Assembly (NCBI RefSeq): GCF_014203535.1
Contig: NZ_JACHJI010000001.1
Coordinates: 682,001-746,000 of the forward strand
Length of the DNA stretch: 64,000 nt
Direction of reading: 5' to 3'
DNA from: Streptomyces griseomycini
GTDB taxonomy: Bacteria; Actinomycetota; Actinomycetes; Streptomycetales; Streptomycetaceae
Below are positions 8,738 through 17,116 of the stretch, one piece after another (position 1 is the first letter of the stretch; every line of letters starts with the position of its first letter). The translations under genes and the position numbers were made by a program. Below the pieces are notes generated by a model, which was not told where the DNA came from, did not search any database, and worked only from the letters and a program-made list of their open reading frames with translations.

Positions 8738-10095
8738 GCGACCGCACCTCCCTGCGCGGCGGTCCTGCCGTCCATCGGGTTCTTCGAGGCGAGGAGCGTG
8801 GCGAGCCGGCCCTTCATCCGCCGTGCGACGGCGTCCGGCTTGGCGGAGCCCATCGTCGAGGAGACGACGACCGGGCCGAGGTCCTGGGCGAGGACGCCGG
8901 TGGAGCCCGCGAACCACACCTTCGGCTCGGTGGCCTGGTGGTCCATGGCCGAGACGTACTCGTTCTGCGGCTCGAGCTTCTGGTACGCGTCCGTGGACAG
9001 GGTCGGCGTGTGGGCGGGGATGTGCCCGCCGGCGGCCCACTGCTGGGCGTGCCGGACGACGTACGCGGCGAGCCGGTGGGCGGCCTCGTTGGCGGCACCG
9101 CCGCGGTCGGCCTGGTGCGGCAGGACGAACGCGTGGGACTCGGCGTGGGTGGCCCGTTCGCCGAAGACGGGCGGCAGCGGGGTGGCGCCGTAGTCCAGCT
9201 CCGCGCCGGAGAAGACCGGCACCGACCAGTTGCCCTCCCAGGTGAACGGGGCGCCGTTGACGAACTGCTCGCCGGTCGGCGCGCCCGGGACGACGTACCC
9301 GTCGGTGACGTGCCGGCGGAGGAACTCCAGGACCTCGGTGGCCTTGTCGGTGTCGAAGGTGACCTCGGTGCCGGCGTCGTCGAACCAGGTGCCGCCGAGC
9401 TGGGTGTAGAAGGTGACGAAGAACCACCACTGGAAGTTCTGGTCGTTGGTCCACAGGCCGATGGTCTGCAGGCCCTTCTTCTGCACCTTCCTGGCCTTCT
9501 TCAGGACGTCGAACCACTCGGTGGTGGAGGTCACCGGGATCATCCGGCCGTCGTCGCCGAGCAGGTCCGCCTTCTTCAGCACGTCCTTGCGGTAGAAGCA
9601 GAGCTGGACGTGGATGTCGAGCGGCAGGGCGTAGAGCCTGCCGTCGATGACGCCGCGGTTCCACAGCGCGGGGTTGTAGTCCTCCTCGCGCACGCCGTAC
9701 TCGGCGAGGAGGTCCACGTCCCAGGCGTCCAGGAGCCGCCCCGGCGAGAAGCCGGTGACCCGGCCCAGGTGCATGACCCCGAGGTCGGGGGCGCGGTTGC
9801 CCGCGGCCGCCATGGCGAGCTTGGTGTAGAAGGGGTTGCCCCACTGGAGGGTGGAGTCCTTCACGTCGATGCCGGGGTTCGCCTCGCGGAAGGCGTCCAG
9901 CATCGCGATCATGTTGTAGCCGTCGCCGCCGCTGAAGAGGTTCCAGTAGCGCACCCGGGTGTCCGCGCCGGACGCGAGCGCGTCGGCGCCGGTGCCGAGG
10001 GCCGCGAAGCCGAAGCTGCCCGCGACCGCGAGGCCTCCGGCGGCGGTCAGGAGGTGCCTGCGATTCAGGCCAGGTCGTCCCATGCCCTGCCCCAT
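8734..10095 (-). CDS. Extracellular sugar-binding protein of the arabinan importer
   Basis: About 453 residues, a type 1 solute-binding protein (SBP_bac family; WNLFSGGDGYNMIAMLDAF and later WYRK-like and WEGNWSVPVF segments). It captures oligosaccharide outside the membrane and delivers it to the two permeases. The N terminus has NRRHLLTAAGG, a twin-arginine-like signal, but there is no lipobox cysteine, which is unusual because Gram-positive binding proteins are normally lipid-anchored. The ATG at 10095 is taken as start; an in-frame ATG at 10083 is equally possible. First gene of the operon, directly downstream of the promoter at 10162-10190. Confidence 0.88.
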   Translation of the reverse strand: MGQGMGRPGLNRRHLLTAAGGLAVAGSFGFAALGTGADALASGADTRVRYWNLFSGGDGYNMIAMLDAFREANPGIDVKDSTLQWGNPFYTKLAMAAAGNRAPDLGVMHLGRVTGFSPGRLLDAWDVDLLAEYGVREEDYNPALWNRGVIDGRLYALPLDIHVQLCFYRKDVLKKADLLGDDGRMIPVTSTTEWFDVLKKARKVQKKGLQTIGLWTNDQNFQWWFFVTFYTQLGGTWFDDAGTEVTFDTDKATEVLEFLRRHVTDGYVVPGAPTGEQFVNGAPFTWEGNWSVPVFSGAELDYGATPLPPVFGERATHAESHAFVLPHQADRGGAANEAAHRLAAYVVRHAQQWAAGGHIPAHTPTLSTDAYQKLEPQNEYVSAMDHQATEPKVWFAGSTGVLAQDLGPVVVSSTMGSAKPDAVARRMKGRLATLLASKNPMDGRTAAQGGAVA

Positions 10096-10123
10096 CTGCT
10101 CGAAGGTGATACCCACACAGATT

Positions 10124-10158
10124 GTTCGAAATACCGAATGTCGCTCGTAACTTCGAAC
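10124..10158. promoter_or_regulatory. Inverted repeat GTTCGAA-N21-TTCGAAC downstream of the operon promoter
   Basis: Two 7-base arms, GTTCGAA at 10124-10130 and TTCGAAC at 10152-10158, each containing the palindrome TTCGAA, are separated by 21 bases (arm centres 28 bases apart). They lie between the predicted transcription start and the binding-protein start codon, where a bound repressor would be a roadblock. A second operator for the operon is the simplest reading. Confidence 0.45.
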
Positions 10159-10161
10159 GGG

Positions 10162-10190
10162 ACCGTAGGTGTAGAGCGCTTTCACGTCAA
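10162..10190 (-). promoter_or_regulatory. Promoter of the arabinan operon with LacI-like operator in the spacer
   Basis: Reading the minus strand, TTGACG (10190-10185) is followed by exactly 17 bases and TACGGT (10167-10162), a near-consensus vegetative promoter. The spacer holds TGAAAGCGCTCTA around a central AGCGCT, the core seen in many LacI-family operators, so a repressor bound here would block RNA polymerase. No LacI-type regulator gene is present in the window. The promoter lies about 67-95 bases upstream of the binding-protein start. Seen: boxes and spacing; inferred: regulator class. Confidence 0.6.
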
Positions 10191-10292
10191 TGCTCCGGAC
10201 AAGAAGTCGGGCGGGACTTTCCGCGTGCGTCCCTCGCATGACGCGGACGCGTGTGGCCGCGTAGGCTCGAACGGCCTTGAACACGGCGGCGG

Positions 10293-11558
10293 ATGAGCGA
10301 CGGACGGGAACGGGGGGACGCGATGGGCGGCGCGGGCGCGGCCATGGGTCCGGCCTCGTTCCTCAGCGAGTTCTACACGTCCTTCTGGTGGGTCCCGGCC
10401 GCCGTCCTGGCCGCCGCCCTGGCGATCAAACTGCCGACGATCATCCGGTTCTGGAGCGATCCGCTGCTGCGCGCGGTCGGCGGTCTGCTGCTGCTCGCCT
10501 GCGCGGTCTTCGTGTTCGTCGCGCCCTCGACCATCGCCTGGGTCAACCGGGTCACCGGCGTGCCGAACATCTCGGCGCCCTGGGTGTACTCGCTGCTCAC
10601 CGCGTTCTGCGGCTCCTGCCTGGTGCTGATCATCGCCTGGCGCGACGGCCTGTCCGAGCGCTCCGCCGCCAGCCGCCGGGCCACCCGCCGGGTCCTCTCC
10701 GCCTACGGCGGCGTGATCGTCGCCCTGTGGGTGCTGTTCGCCCTCGCGGACGTGCCCGTGGAGCGGACCCGGGACCTGGACACCTACTACGCGACGACCC
10801 CGTTCATGCGCGAGGAGATCCTGCTGTACCTCCTCGCGCACACCACCGCCGTCCTCATCACCTCGAAGCTGATCTGGAACTGGATCCGCACCGACGGACT
10901 CGACGCCTGGCTGCGCTGGGGGCTGAAGTTCCTGGGTATCGGCTACGCGCTGAACCTGGCCTTCGACGCCGCCAAACTCACCGCCGTCGCGGCCCGTTGG
11001 ACCGGCAACGACCTGGACTGGCTCAGTCTGGACGTGGCCCCCGCCCTGGCCTGTCTGTCCGCCGTGTCGATCGCGGTGGGCTTCATCCTGCCGCACGCCG
11101 GCCAGTACCTGCACGAGCGCTGGCGGCTGCGCCTCGCCCACCACCGGCTGCGGCCCCTGTACCGGCTGATGAGGAGCGTGCACGGCTCCGGCGTGCCGTT
11201 CGTGCTGCGTGCCAGCCCCGAACTGCGCCTGACCCGCCGTGAGACCTTCATCCGCGACGTGCTGCTGCCGCTGGCCCGGCGCACCGACGAGCGGCTGCGC
11301 GAGCGCGCGCACGCCGCCGCCCTCGGCCTCGGGTTCCCCCCGGAGCGGGCGAAGGCGCTCGCCGCGGCCGTGGCGATCCTCGACGCCGTCGACGCCGGGC
11401 CCGACGCGGACGGCGGCGACGGCGCCCCCGGCCCCGACACCACGGACCTGCTCCGCGAGATCGGGGCCGTCTCGCGCGCCCTGCGCCACCCCGAGGACGT
11501 CCGGGAGGTCCGCGTCCGCGCCGCGGCACCCGGGGACACCGTGGCGGTCACCGAGTGA
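10293..11558 (+). CDS. MAB_1171c/DUF6545 family membrane protein, copy 1
   Basis: A 421-residue integral membrane protein with about seven membrane segments in the first 270 residues and a soluble C-terminal tail of about 150 residues. It belongs to the family annotated as MAB_1171c putative transporters (DUF6545), function unknown. Hallmarks are VTGVPNISAPW near residue 90 and the motif LDTYYATTPFMREEILLYL near 160-180. In-frame ATG codons at 10323 (better ribosome site, GGGGGGA) and 10344 could be the true start. It begins divergently from the arabinan operon and is the first of three paralogues in this 4.3-kb stretch. Confidence 0.85.
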   Translation: MSDGRERGDAMGGAGAAMGPASFLSEFYTSFWWVPAAVLAAALAIKLPTIIRFWSDPLLRAVGGLLLLACAVFVFVAPSTIAWVNRVTGVPNISAPWVYSLLTAFCGSCLVLIIAWRDGLSERSAASRRATRRVLSAYGGVIVALWVLFALADVPVERTRDLDTYYATTPFMREEILLYLLAHTTAVLITSKLIWNWIRTDGLDAWLRWGLKFLGIGYALNLAFDAAKLTAVAARWTGNDLDWLSLDVAPALACLSAVSIAVGFILPHAGQYLHERWRLRLAHHRLRPLYRLMRSVHGSGVPFVLRASPELRLTRRETFIRDVLLPLARRTDERLRERAHAAALGLGFPPERAKALAAAVAILDAVDAGPDADGGDGAPGPDTTDLLREIGAVSRALRHPEDVREVRVRAAAPGDTVAVTE

Positions 11559-11649
11559 CCGTGCCGCACGCGGAACTGGCCGGGACGGCACCCGTCTTGG
11601 CATATTGCACAGGTGACCGAGCGACGACCGGGGGAACAGGGAGACAGCG

Positions 11650-12174
11650 GTGCGTACCAGGAAGGAGATGCGTCGTCTCGCTGACGCCCTCATCGACCCC
11701 ATCCGGGTGGCGGTCCCGGCGGACCCCGAGGTCCTGTTCGAGGCGCTGGTCGCCTCCGTCAGCGCCTGGCGGGGGCGTGAGGTCGTCGTCCACCGCGCGG
11801 CGTTCCCGCCGCACACCGCCAGCGGGCTGTGGCTGGAGCGCGAGCACCACGACGACGTGGTGGTGGACGAGCGGGCCGCCGTCTGGCACCAGATCGTGAT
11901 CTTCTGCCACGAGGTGTGGCACATGAACCGCCGGCAGACGGAGGAGGCGCCCGACGGGGAGGTGCCCCGGCCGGTCGCCGCGCGCACCGACTTCAGCCTG
12001 GCCGAGGAGCAGGAGGCGGACCGCTTTGGCATGCTGATGGGGCGTCGGCTGCGCACCTGGCTGGAGGCCTCCACCGACTCGGTGTTCGCCGCGGAGGGCG
12101 GCGACCCGGAGGACCCCCAGGACCTCGCCGGACGCATCGGGGCCGCGCTCAACTACCGCGGGACGAAGAGATGA
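11650..12174 (+). CDS. ImmA/IrrE-like zinc metallopeptidase
   Basis: A 174-residue soluble protein with the zinc-peptidase motif HEVWH (H87, E88, H91) and a downstream Glu-rich helix (EEQEADRFGMLMGRRL) that supplies the third ligand, the pattern of ImmA/IrrE proteases that cleave repressors or antitoxins. Related actinomycete proteins are often labelled toxin-antitoxin toxin component. The expected XRE-type partner is not next to it; instead it lies between paralogues 1 and 2 of the MAB_1171c family and overlaps copy 2 by ATGA (12171-12174), so the two are made together. The GTG start at 11650 follows AGGGAG. Target unknown. Confidence 0.8.
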   Translation: MRTRKEMRRLADALIDPIRVAVPADPEVLFEALVASVSAWRGREVVVHRAAFPPHTASGLWLEREHHDDVVVDERAAVWHQIVIFCHEVWHMNRRQTEEAPDGEVPRPVAARTDFSLAEEQEADRFGMLMGRRLRTWLEASTDSVFAAEGGDPEDPQDLAGRIGAALNYRGTKR

Positions 12175-13358
12175 GCGGCCTGATCAACTACACCAGCTGC
12201 GGGGTGCTGTGGCTCGGCCTGGTGATCAAGTCCCCCGACCTGCTGCGGCACCGCCGCGATCCGTACCTGCGGTCCATCTGCGCGGTGCTGGGACTGGCCG
12301 GGCTCTGCTTCTTCCTCGGGGCGCCGCCGACGGTCGGCGCGGTCAACCGGCTCGGCGGTGTGCCGAACCTCGCCGCGCCGCTGACGTACGCGGCGATCAC
12401 CGGGTACTGCGCCGCCTCCCAGGTCCTCATCGTCCACTGGCGCGGCGGGCCCCGGGTGCACCGCACCGCCCGGCGCTGGGTCCTCGCCTACGCCGGTGTC
12501 CTGCTCGGCATCGCCGTGACCTTCGCCCTCGGGGAGGCACCGGTGGAGCGCCGCACCGACCTGGACACCTACTACGCGACGACCCCGTTCATCGCCCAGA
12601 TGATCGTGCTGTACCTGGTCGCGCACCTCACCGCGGTGACCGTCACCACGGTGTCGTCGCTGCGCTGGGCGCGCCGGGTGCGGGGCGGGCTGCGGGTGGG
12701 GCTGACGCTGCTCGGGATCGGCTCGCTGTGCGGCGCCGGGTACAGCGTGGCCAAGCTCGTCGCGGTGGGCGCCCGCTGGTCCGGGCGGGACTGGTCGGCG
12801 CTCGGCACCACCGTCTCCCCGGCCGCCGCCGGTCTCGGCGCCCTGCTGACGGTCGTCGGGGTGCTCGTCCCGCTGGTGGCGCCCCGGGCGGCGGAGTGGC
12901 GGCGGGCCCGGCGGACGTACGACCGCCTCGCACCGCTGGAGCGGGCGCTGGACGACCTGCTCACCCGCCGGACGCTGCGGCTGCCCCGGCCCCGCCTCGC
13001 CTCCCCCACCACCCGGCTGGTGTGGCGCCAGACCAGCATCCACAACGCGCTGAGCCACCTGGACGCGTACTTCGACCCGGAGGTGTACGACCGGACCCGC
13101 GCCGGTGTGCTGGGGGCGACGGGTGATCCGGAACGGGCCGAGGCCGCCGCCTGGGCCGCGGTGATCACCGCGGCGGTGCGGCACGAGGCGGACCCGGAAC
13201 GGGGGGTCCCGGCGGCGGACGGCGGCGGACGGCTCCTCGACCGGGTGCCGGGACCGGCCGGCCTGGCCCGGATCGCCGACGCGCTGGCCGACGACGGCGC
13301 CCCGGTGCCGCCGGCCCCCGCCGTGCCCGGCGACCGGACCGCGGCGGGGGCGGCGTGA
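12171..13358 (+). CDS. MAB_1171c/DUF6545 family membrane protein, copy 2
   Basis: A 395-residue paralogue of the protein at 10293, with about seven membrane segments and a cytoplasmic tail. It keeps GGVPNLAAPLTYAAITGY and TDLDTYYATTPFIAQMIVLYL (near residue 130) but otherwise has diverged. It begins at the ATG overlapping the metallopeptidase stop codon, which argues for a functional link between this membrane protein and the protease. The tail contains WRQTSIHNALSHLDAYFD, also found in copy 3, which suggests a shared partner or regulatory function. Transport activity has not been shown for the family as far as I know. Confidence 0.83.
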   Translation: MSGLINYTSCGVLWLGLVIKSPDLLRHRRDPYLRSICAVLGLAGLCFFLGAPPTVGAVNRLGGVPNLAAPLTYAAITGYCAASQVLIVHWRGGPRVHRTARRWVLAYAGVLLGIAVTFALGEAPVERRTDLDTYYATTPFIAQMIVLYLVAHLTAVTVTTVSSLRWARRVRGGLRVGLTLLGIGSLCGAGYSVAKLVAVGARWSGRDWSALGTTVSPAAAGLGALLTVVGVLVPLVAPRAAEWRRARRTYDRLAPLERALDDLLTRRTLRLPRPRLASPTTRLVWRQTSIHNALSHLDAYFDPEVYDRTRAGVLGATGDPERAEAAAWAAVITAAVRHEADPERGVPAADGGGRLLDRVPGPAGLARIADALADDGAPVPPAPAVPGDRTAAGAA

Positions 13359-13407
13359 ACCGGGAGGGCCGCGGCGGCCGGGGGCCGGCCGAGGGGGGCC
13401 GTCCGGC

Positions 13408-14589
13408 ATGAGCCTCGTCGTGTACCTGGCGGCCTTCGTCTTCGGGATGTCCTCGGTGCTGCTGCTGCGCCGCCCGCGCACGGCCGTGCGGAACCCGCTG
13501 GCCCTGTCCACCTGCGTGGCGATCGCCCTCGGCGCCCTGGTCTTCGTCTGCGCCGCGCCGGCCACCCTGTCCGCCGTCAACGAGCTCACCGGCGTCCCCA
13601 ACTTCGGTGCGCCGCTGACCTACGGCATGCTCTCCGCGTACAGCTGCGCGGTGCTCGTGCTGCTGATCAACTGGCGGGGCGGTCCCCGCGCGCGGGTGCG
13701 GCGCATGGTGCTGCGCAGCATCGCCGCGTACGGGGTGCTGGTGGTGGCCATCGTCGTGCTGTTCGCGCTCGCCGAGGCGGACGCCGAGCGGCTGACGGAC
13801 CTGGACACGTACTACGCCACCACCCCGTTCATGCGGGAGATGATCCTGCTGTACCTGGTCGGGCACAGCGCGGCGATGCTGGTGATGTGCGTGGTGTGCG
13901 TCAAGTGGAGTCGTGAGGTCACCGGCCTGCTGCGGATCGGGCTGCGGCTGATCCTGTGGGGGACGCTGCTGGACGTGCTGGGGTTCCAGCTGGCCAAGTA
14001 CACGGCGGTCGTGGCGCGTTGGTCGGGCCACGACCTCGACTTCCTGTCCACCACGCTCGCCCCGCCGATGGCCTCGCTGGCCGCGCTGCTGTGCGCGGTG
14101 GGGTTCGTGCTGCCGAGGCTGCTGCCGCCGGCCCTCGCCCAGTGGCGGGGGCTGGGCGACTACCGGCGGCTGGCTCCGCTGTGGTCCCTGGTGAAGTCGG
14201 CGTCCACCGCCCCCAGGCCCCCCGTCGCCTGGTGGCAGCTCCCCCGGGACCGGCTCCAGTGGCGCGAGGTGTCCATCCACGACGCCCTGCTCGCGCTGGC
14301 GCCGTACTTCGACCACCGGGTCCGCGAGCGGGTGCGGGACAGCGCCCTGCGTGCGGGCCGCTCCCCCCACGAGGCCCGTCTCGCGGCGGAGGCCGCCATG
14401 CTCGCCGACGCGGCGCGCCGGGCCGCCGTCCGCGAGGAACCGCCCGAGACCGCGGGCACGTACCGTCTGCACGCCACCGAGGTGTCCGGCACCGGCGGGC
14501 TGGTGGAGCTGGCCCAGGCACTGGACCGGTCGCCCGCCGAGGCCGCGCCGCCGTCCACGAGCGAACCCGAGGAGCCCCATGTCGCGTAG
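13408..14589 (+). CDS. MAB_1171c/DUF6545 family membrane protein, copy 3
   Basis: A 393-residue third paralogue: seven or so membrane segments, LTGVPNFGAPLTYGMLSAY, LTDLDTYYATTPFMREMILLYL near residue 130, and a soluble tail with WREVSIHDALLALAPYFD. It starts 49 bases after copy 2 and its last 11 bases overlap the downstream FAD oxygenase gene (14579-14589), so the order copy 2 - copy 3 - oxygenase is likely one transcript. The conserved LDTYYATTPF loop in all three copies is the best candidate for a functional site. The tail is proline- and acid-rich at its end. Confidence 0.83.
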   Translation: MSLVVYLAAFVFGMSSVLLLRRPRTAVRNPLALSTCVAIALGALVFVCAAPATLSAVNELTGVPNFGAPLTYGMLSAYSCAVLVLLINWRGGPRARVRRMVLRSIAAYGVLVVAIVVLFALAEADAERLTDLDTYYATTPFMREMILLYLVGHSAAMLVMCVVCVKWSREVTGLLRIGLRLILWGTLLDVLGFQLAKYTAVVARWSGHDLDFLSTTLAPPMASLAALLCAVGFVLPRLLPPALAQWRGLGDYRRLAPLWSLVKSASTAPRPPVAWWQLPRDRLQWREVSIHDALLALAPYFDHRVRERVRDSALRAGRSPHEARLAAEAAMLADAARRAAVREEPPETAGTYRLHATEVSGTGGLVELAQALDRSPAEAAPPSTSEPEEPHVA

Positions 14590-15979
14590 AGCTGTCGTCA
14601 TCGGTGCCGGCCTGGCCGGCATGCTGGCCGCGGCCGTCCTGTCCACCGCGGGAGCGGACGAGGTGGTCGTGCTGGACCGCGACGACCTGCCCGGGGGACC
14701 CGAGCACCGCAAGGGGCTGCCGCAGGGACGCCACGCGCACCTGCTCATGGCCGGGGGGCTGGCCGCCATGGAGGACCTCGTGCCGGGCGCGGGTCTGCGC
14801 AAGCGGCTGCTCGCCGCCGGGGCCCACGAGATATCCCTCAGTTCGGGGATGCTGGCCCTCACCCCCGAGGGCTGGCTCCGGCGGTGGCGGCGCGAGGGTC
14901 CCGTCATGCTCACCTGCAGCCGGGCCCTGCTGGACTGGGAGGTGCGGGCCGCGGTGCTGGAGCACTGCCCGGTCGAGGTCCGCAGGGCCGCCGTGGTGGG
15001 GCTGACGGGTTCCCCGGCGCGGGTGCGGGGGGTGCGCGTCGCCGCTCCCGGAGGGGACACGGACCTCGAGGCGGACTTCGTCGTCGACGCGAGCGGCCGC
15101 GGCACCCGGGTCGTCACCTGGCTGACCGGGCTCGGGCTGACCGGGATCGAGGAGCGGACCGTGGACTCCGGACTGGTGAACGCGACGCGCGTCTACCGGG
15201 TGCCCGAGGGGGCGGAGCGGTTCCCGCTGACGGTCGTGCAGCCCGACCCGTACGGGGGCCGGGCGGGGCGCAGCGGGATGGTGCTGCCGATCGAGGGCGG
15301 CCGGTGGATGGTGAGCCTCGGCGGCACCCGGGGCGGTGAACCGCCGGCGGACCCGGAGGGCTTCCTGCGGTACACGCTCGCGCTGCCGGACCCCATCGTG
15401 GGGCGGCTGATCTCCGGGGCCGAACCGCTCACCGACGTGCACCTGAGCCGGTCCACCAGCAATGTGCGGCGGTACCTGGAGAAGTCCGCGCGGTGGCCCG
15501 ACGGCTTCGTCGTCCTCGGGGACGCGCTGGGCACGTTCAACCCGGTGTACGGACAGGGCATGACGGTGGCCGCGTTCGGTGCGCGGGTGCTCGACCGGGA
15601 GCTGGGCCGCTCCGGCCTCACCGCGCCCGGTCTCGCCCGGCGGGTGCTGCGCGGGGCGGCGCGGTCGGTGGACGCCGCGTGGTCCATGGCCGTCAGCCAG
15701 GACGTGCGCTACCCGGAGGTGCGCGGCGGCCGGACGGGCGTCGCCGACCGCGTCGTCACGGCGTACTCGCGGCGCATGATGAAGGCGGCCACGGGCTCCT
15801 ACGCGGCGGCCTCCGCGGTCTGGGACGTCACCAGCATGCGCACGCCCCCGACCCGCATGTTCCACCCGGCGGCGGTCCTGGCCGCCCTCACCGGCTCCCC
15901 GCTGCCGCCGTTGGCGGGGGCCCCGTTGACCCCGGGCGAGCGGAAGGTCCTCCGGGACCTCGACCGCACGGGCGCCTGA
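14579..15979 (+). CDS. FAD-dependent monooxygenase/epoxidase-like oxidoreductase
   Basis: A 466-residue flavoprotein. The N-terminal Rossmann fold has GAGLAGMLAAAVLS and an acidic residue after strand 2 (VVLDRDDLP); a second FAD motif GDALGTFNPVYGQGM is at about residues 320-335, as in the group A aromatic hydroxylases and LasC/squalene-epoxidase-like enzymes. The segment KGLPQGRHAHLLMAGG is typical of a large Streptomyces family annotated as FAD-dependent oxidoreductase or epoxidase. It should oxygenate a hydrophobic substrate with O2 and NAD(P)H. It overlaps the third MAB_1171c gene by 11 bases and is the last gene of that unit. Substrate unknown. Confidence 0.85.
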   Translation: MSRRAVVIGAGLAGMLAAAVLSTAGADEVVVLDRDDLPGGPEHRKGLPQGRHAHLLMAGGLAAMEDLVPGAGLRKRLLAAGAHEISLSSGMLALTPEGWLRRWRREGPVMLTCSRALLDWEVRAAVLEHCPVEVRRAAVVGLTGSPARVRGVRVAAPGGDTDLEADFVVDASGRGTRVVTWLTGLGLTGIEERTVDSGLVNATRVYRVPEGAERFPLTVVQPDPYGGRAGRSGMVLPIEGGRWMVSLGGTRGGEPPADPEGFLRYTLALPDPIVGRLISGAEPLTDVHLSRSTSNVRRYLEKSARWPDGFVVLGDALGTFNPVYGQGMTVAAFGARVLDRELGRSGLTAPGLARRVLRGAARSVDAAWSMAVSQDVRYPEVRGGRTGVADRVVTAYSRRMMKAATGSYAAASAVWDVTSMRTPPTRMFHPAAVLAALTGSPLPPLAGAPLTPGERKVLRDLDRTGA

Positions 15980-16261
15980 GCACGCCGGGCGCCTGCCGGC
16001 GCGGCAGCGGGGGCGGCCGGGGTCCGGCGGCCGTACCCGCCCGGGGCCGGCCGGGAACCGGACCGGCCGCGCATGCCCCGGGTACGCGCTCCCGGGCCGC
16101 CCCGGCCGCGAGCCCCCGAGCGTCCGCCGACGCCCGGGACGGACCTGCCGGCCGACCGGCGACGACCGGGTGCCGGGGCGGACACCGGAGCCGGGACCCG
16201 GTGCCGGTCGTCGGGCACCGGCGTCGGGGGGCACGGCCGGGCGCGGGGGCCGGTCGCCGGT
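15980..16261. other. GC-extreme convergent intergenic region with terminator-like hairpins
   Basis: About 280 bases, close to 85 percent GC, between convergent genes. It holds a small hairpin at 15993-16007 (CTGCCG/CGGCAG) and a 10-base inverted repeat CGACGACCGG at 16160-16169 with its complement at 16204-16213. Both are plausible terminators for the two converging transcripts. No gene is visible. Confidence 0.4.
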
Positions 16262-17116
16262 TCAGCCCCGGAACGCCGGTTGGGCGAGACCCTCGCCCGC
16301 GTCCGGGATCACCAGGAGCGAGCCCGCCAGGGGGTGGGGGGACGCGAGGCCCACGCGGGCCGTGGTGACGTACAGGTCGGTCAGGGCGGCGCCGCCGAAG
16401 GCGCAGGCCGTGACGCGGGGGACCGGGAACGGGATCACCCGGTCCAGGTCACCGGCCGGCGTGTAGCGGCGCACCGCGGCGCCGTCCCACAGGGCGACCC
16501 AGACGCAGCCGTCGGCGTCGACGGTGAGGCCGTCGGGGAATCCGGCGCCCTCCTCGATCTCGGCCAGGAGGCGGCGGCCCGTGATCCGGCCGGTCGCCGC
16601 GTCGTGGTCGAAGACGTCGATGCGGCGGGTGGGGGTGTCGACGTAGTACATGAGGCGGCCGTCGGGGCTCCAGCCGGTGCCGTTGCTCACCGTCACGTCG
16701 TCGAGGACGGTCTCGGCCGTGCCGTCCCCGGTGATCCGGGAGAGCGTGCCGCCGCCGGTGGCCTCGTCGTAGCGCATGGTGCCGGCCCACAGCGTGCCGT
16801 CGGGAGCGACGGCGGCGTCGTTGGCGCGGCGGCCGGGGACGGCCTCCCGGTGCAGCCAGCGGAAGGTGTCGTCGGGGTCGAGCAGGCCGACGCCGTCGCG
16901 CAGGTTGAGGACGAGGCCGCCGCCCGCGCGGGGCTTGACGGCGCCCACGTGCTGCTCGGTGCGGCGCAGCGTGCGCCGGCCGGTGGCCGGGTCGTAGGTG
17001 TGGACGCGGGAGGCGAGGACGTCGATCCACATCAGGCGGCCGGCGGCGGGGTCCCAGGTGGGGCCCTCGCCCAGGGTCGCCTCCGCGCGGACGGCCACGT
17101 CGAAGGTGTTCGTCAT
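16262..17116 (-). CDS. SMP-30/gluconolactonase family lactonase
   Basis: A 284-residue six-bladed propeller enzyme that hydrolyses sugar lactones, giving sugar acids. Family features are LGEGPTWDPAAGRLMWIDV at the N terminus, NDAAVAPDGTLWAGTM with metal-binding residues, VSNGTGWSPDGRLMYYVDT and FPDGLTVDADGCVWVALW. No signal peptide, so it is cytoplasmic. It overlaps the preceding IclR gene by ATGA (17113-17116), the common pairing of an IclR regulator with a sugar-acid catabolic enzyme. Nearby arabinan genes make arabinonolactone a possible substrate, but gluconate, galactonate or another lactone is equally compatible. Confidence 0.9.
   Translation of the reverse strand: MTNTFDVAVRAEATLGEGPTWDPAAGRLMWIDVLASRVHTYDPATGRRTLRRTEQHVGAVKPRAGGGLVLNLRDGVGLLDPDDTFRWLHREAVPGRRANDAAVAPDGTLWAGTMRYDEATGGGTLSRITGDGTAETVLDDVTVSNGTGWSPDGRLMYYVDTPTRRIDVFDHDAATGRITGRRLLAEIEEGAGFPDGLTVDADGCVWVALWDGAAVRRYTPAGDLDRVIPFPVPRVTACAFGGAALTDLYVTTARVGLASPHPLAGSLLVIPDAGEGLAQPAFRG

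Noticed and set aside
11650..12174. Calling the metallopeptidase a toxin of a toxin-antitoxin pair
   Set aside because: No antitoxin-like small gene or XRE regulator adjoins it, and its coupling is to a membrane protein. Protease homology is the safer statement.
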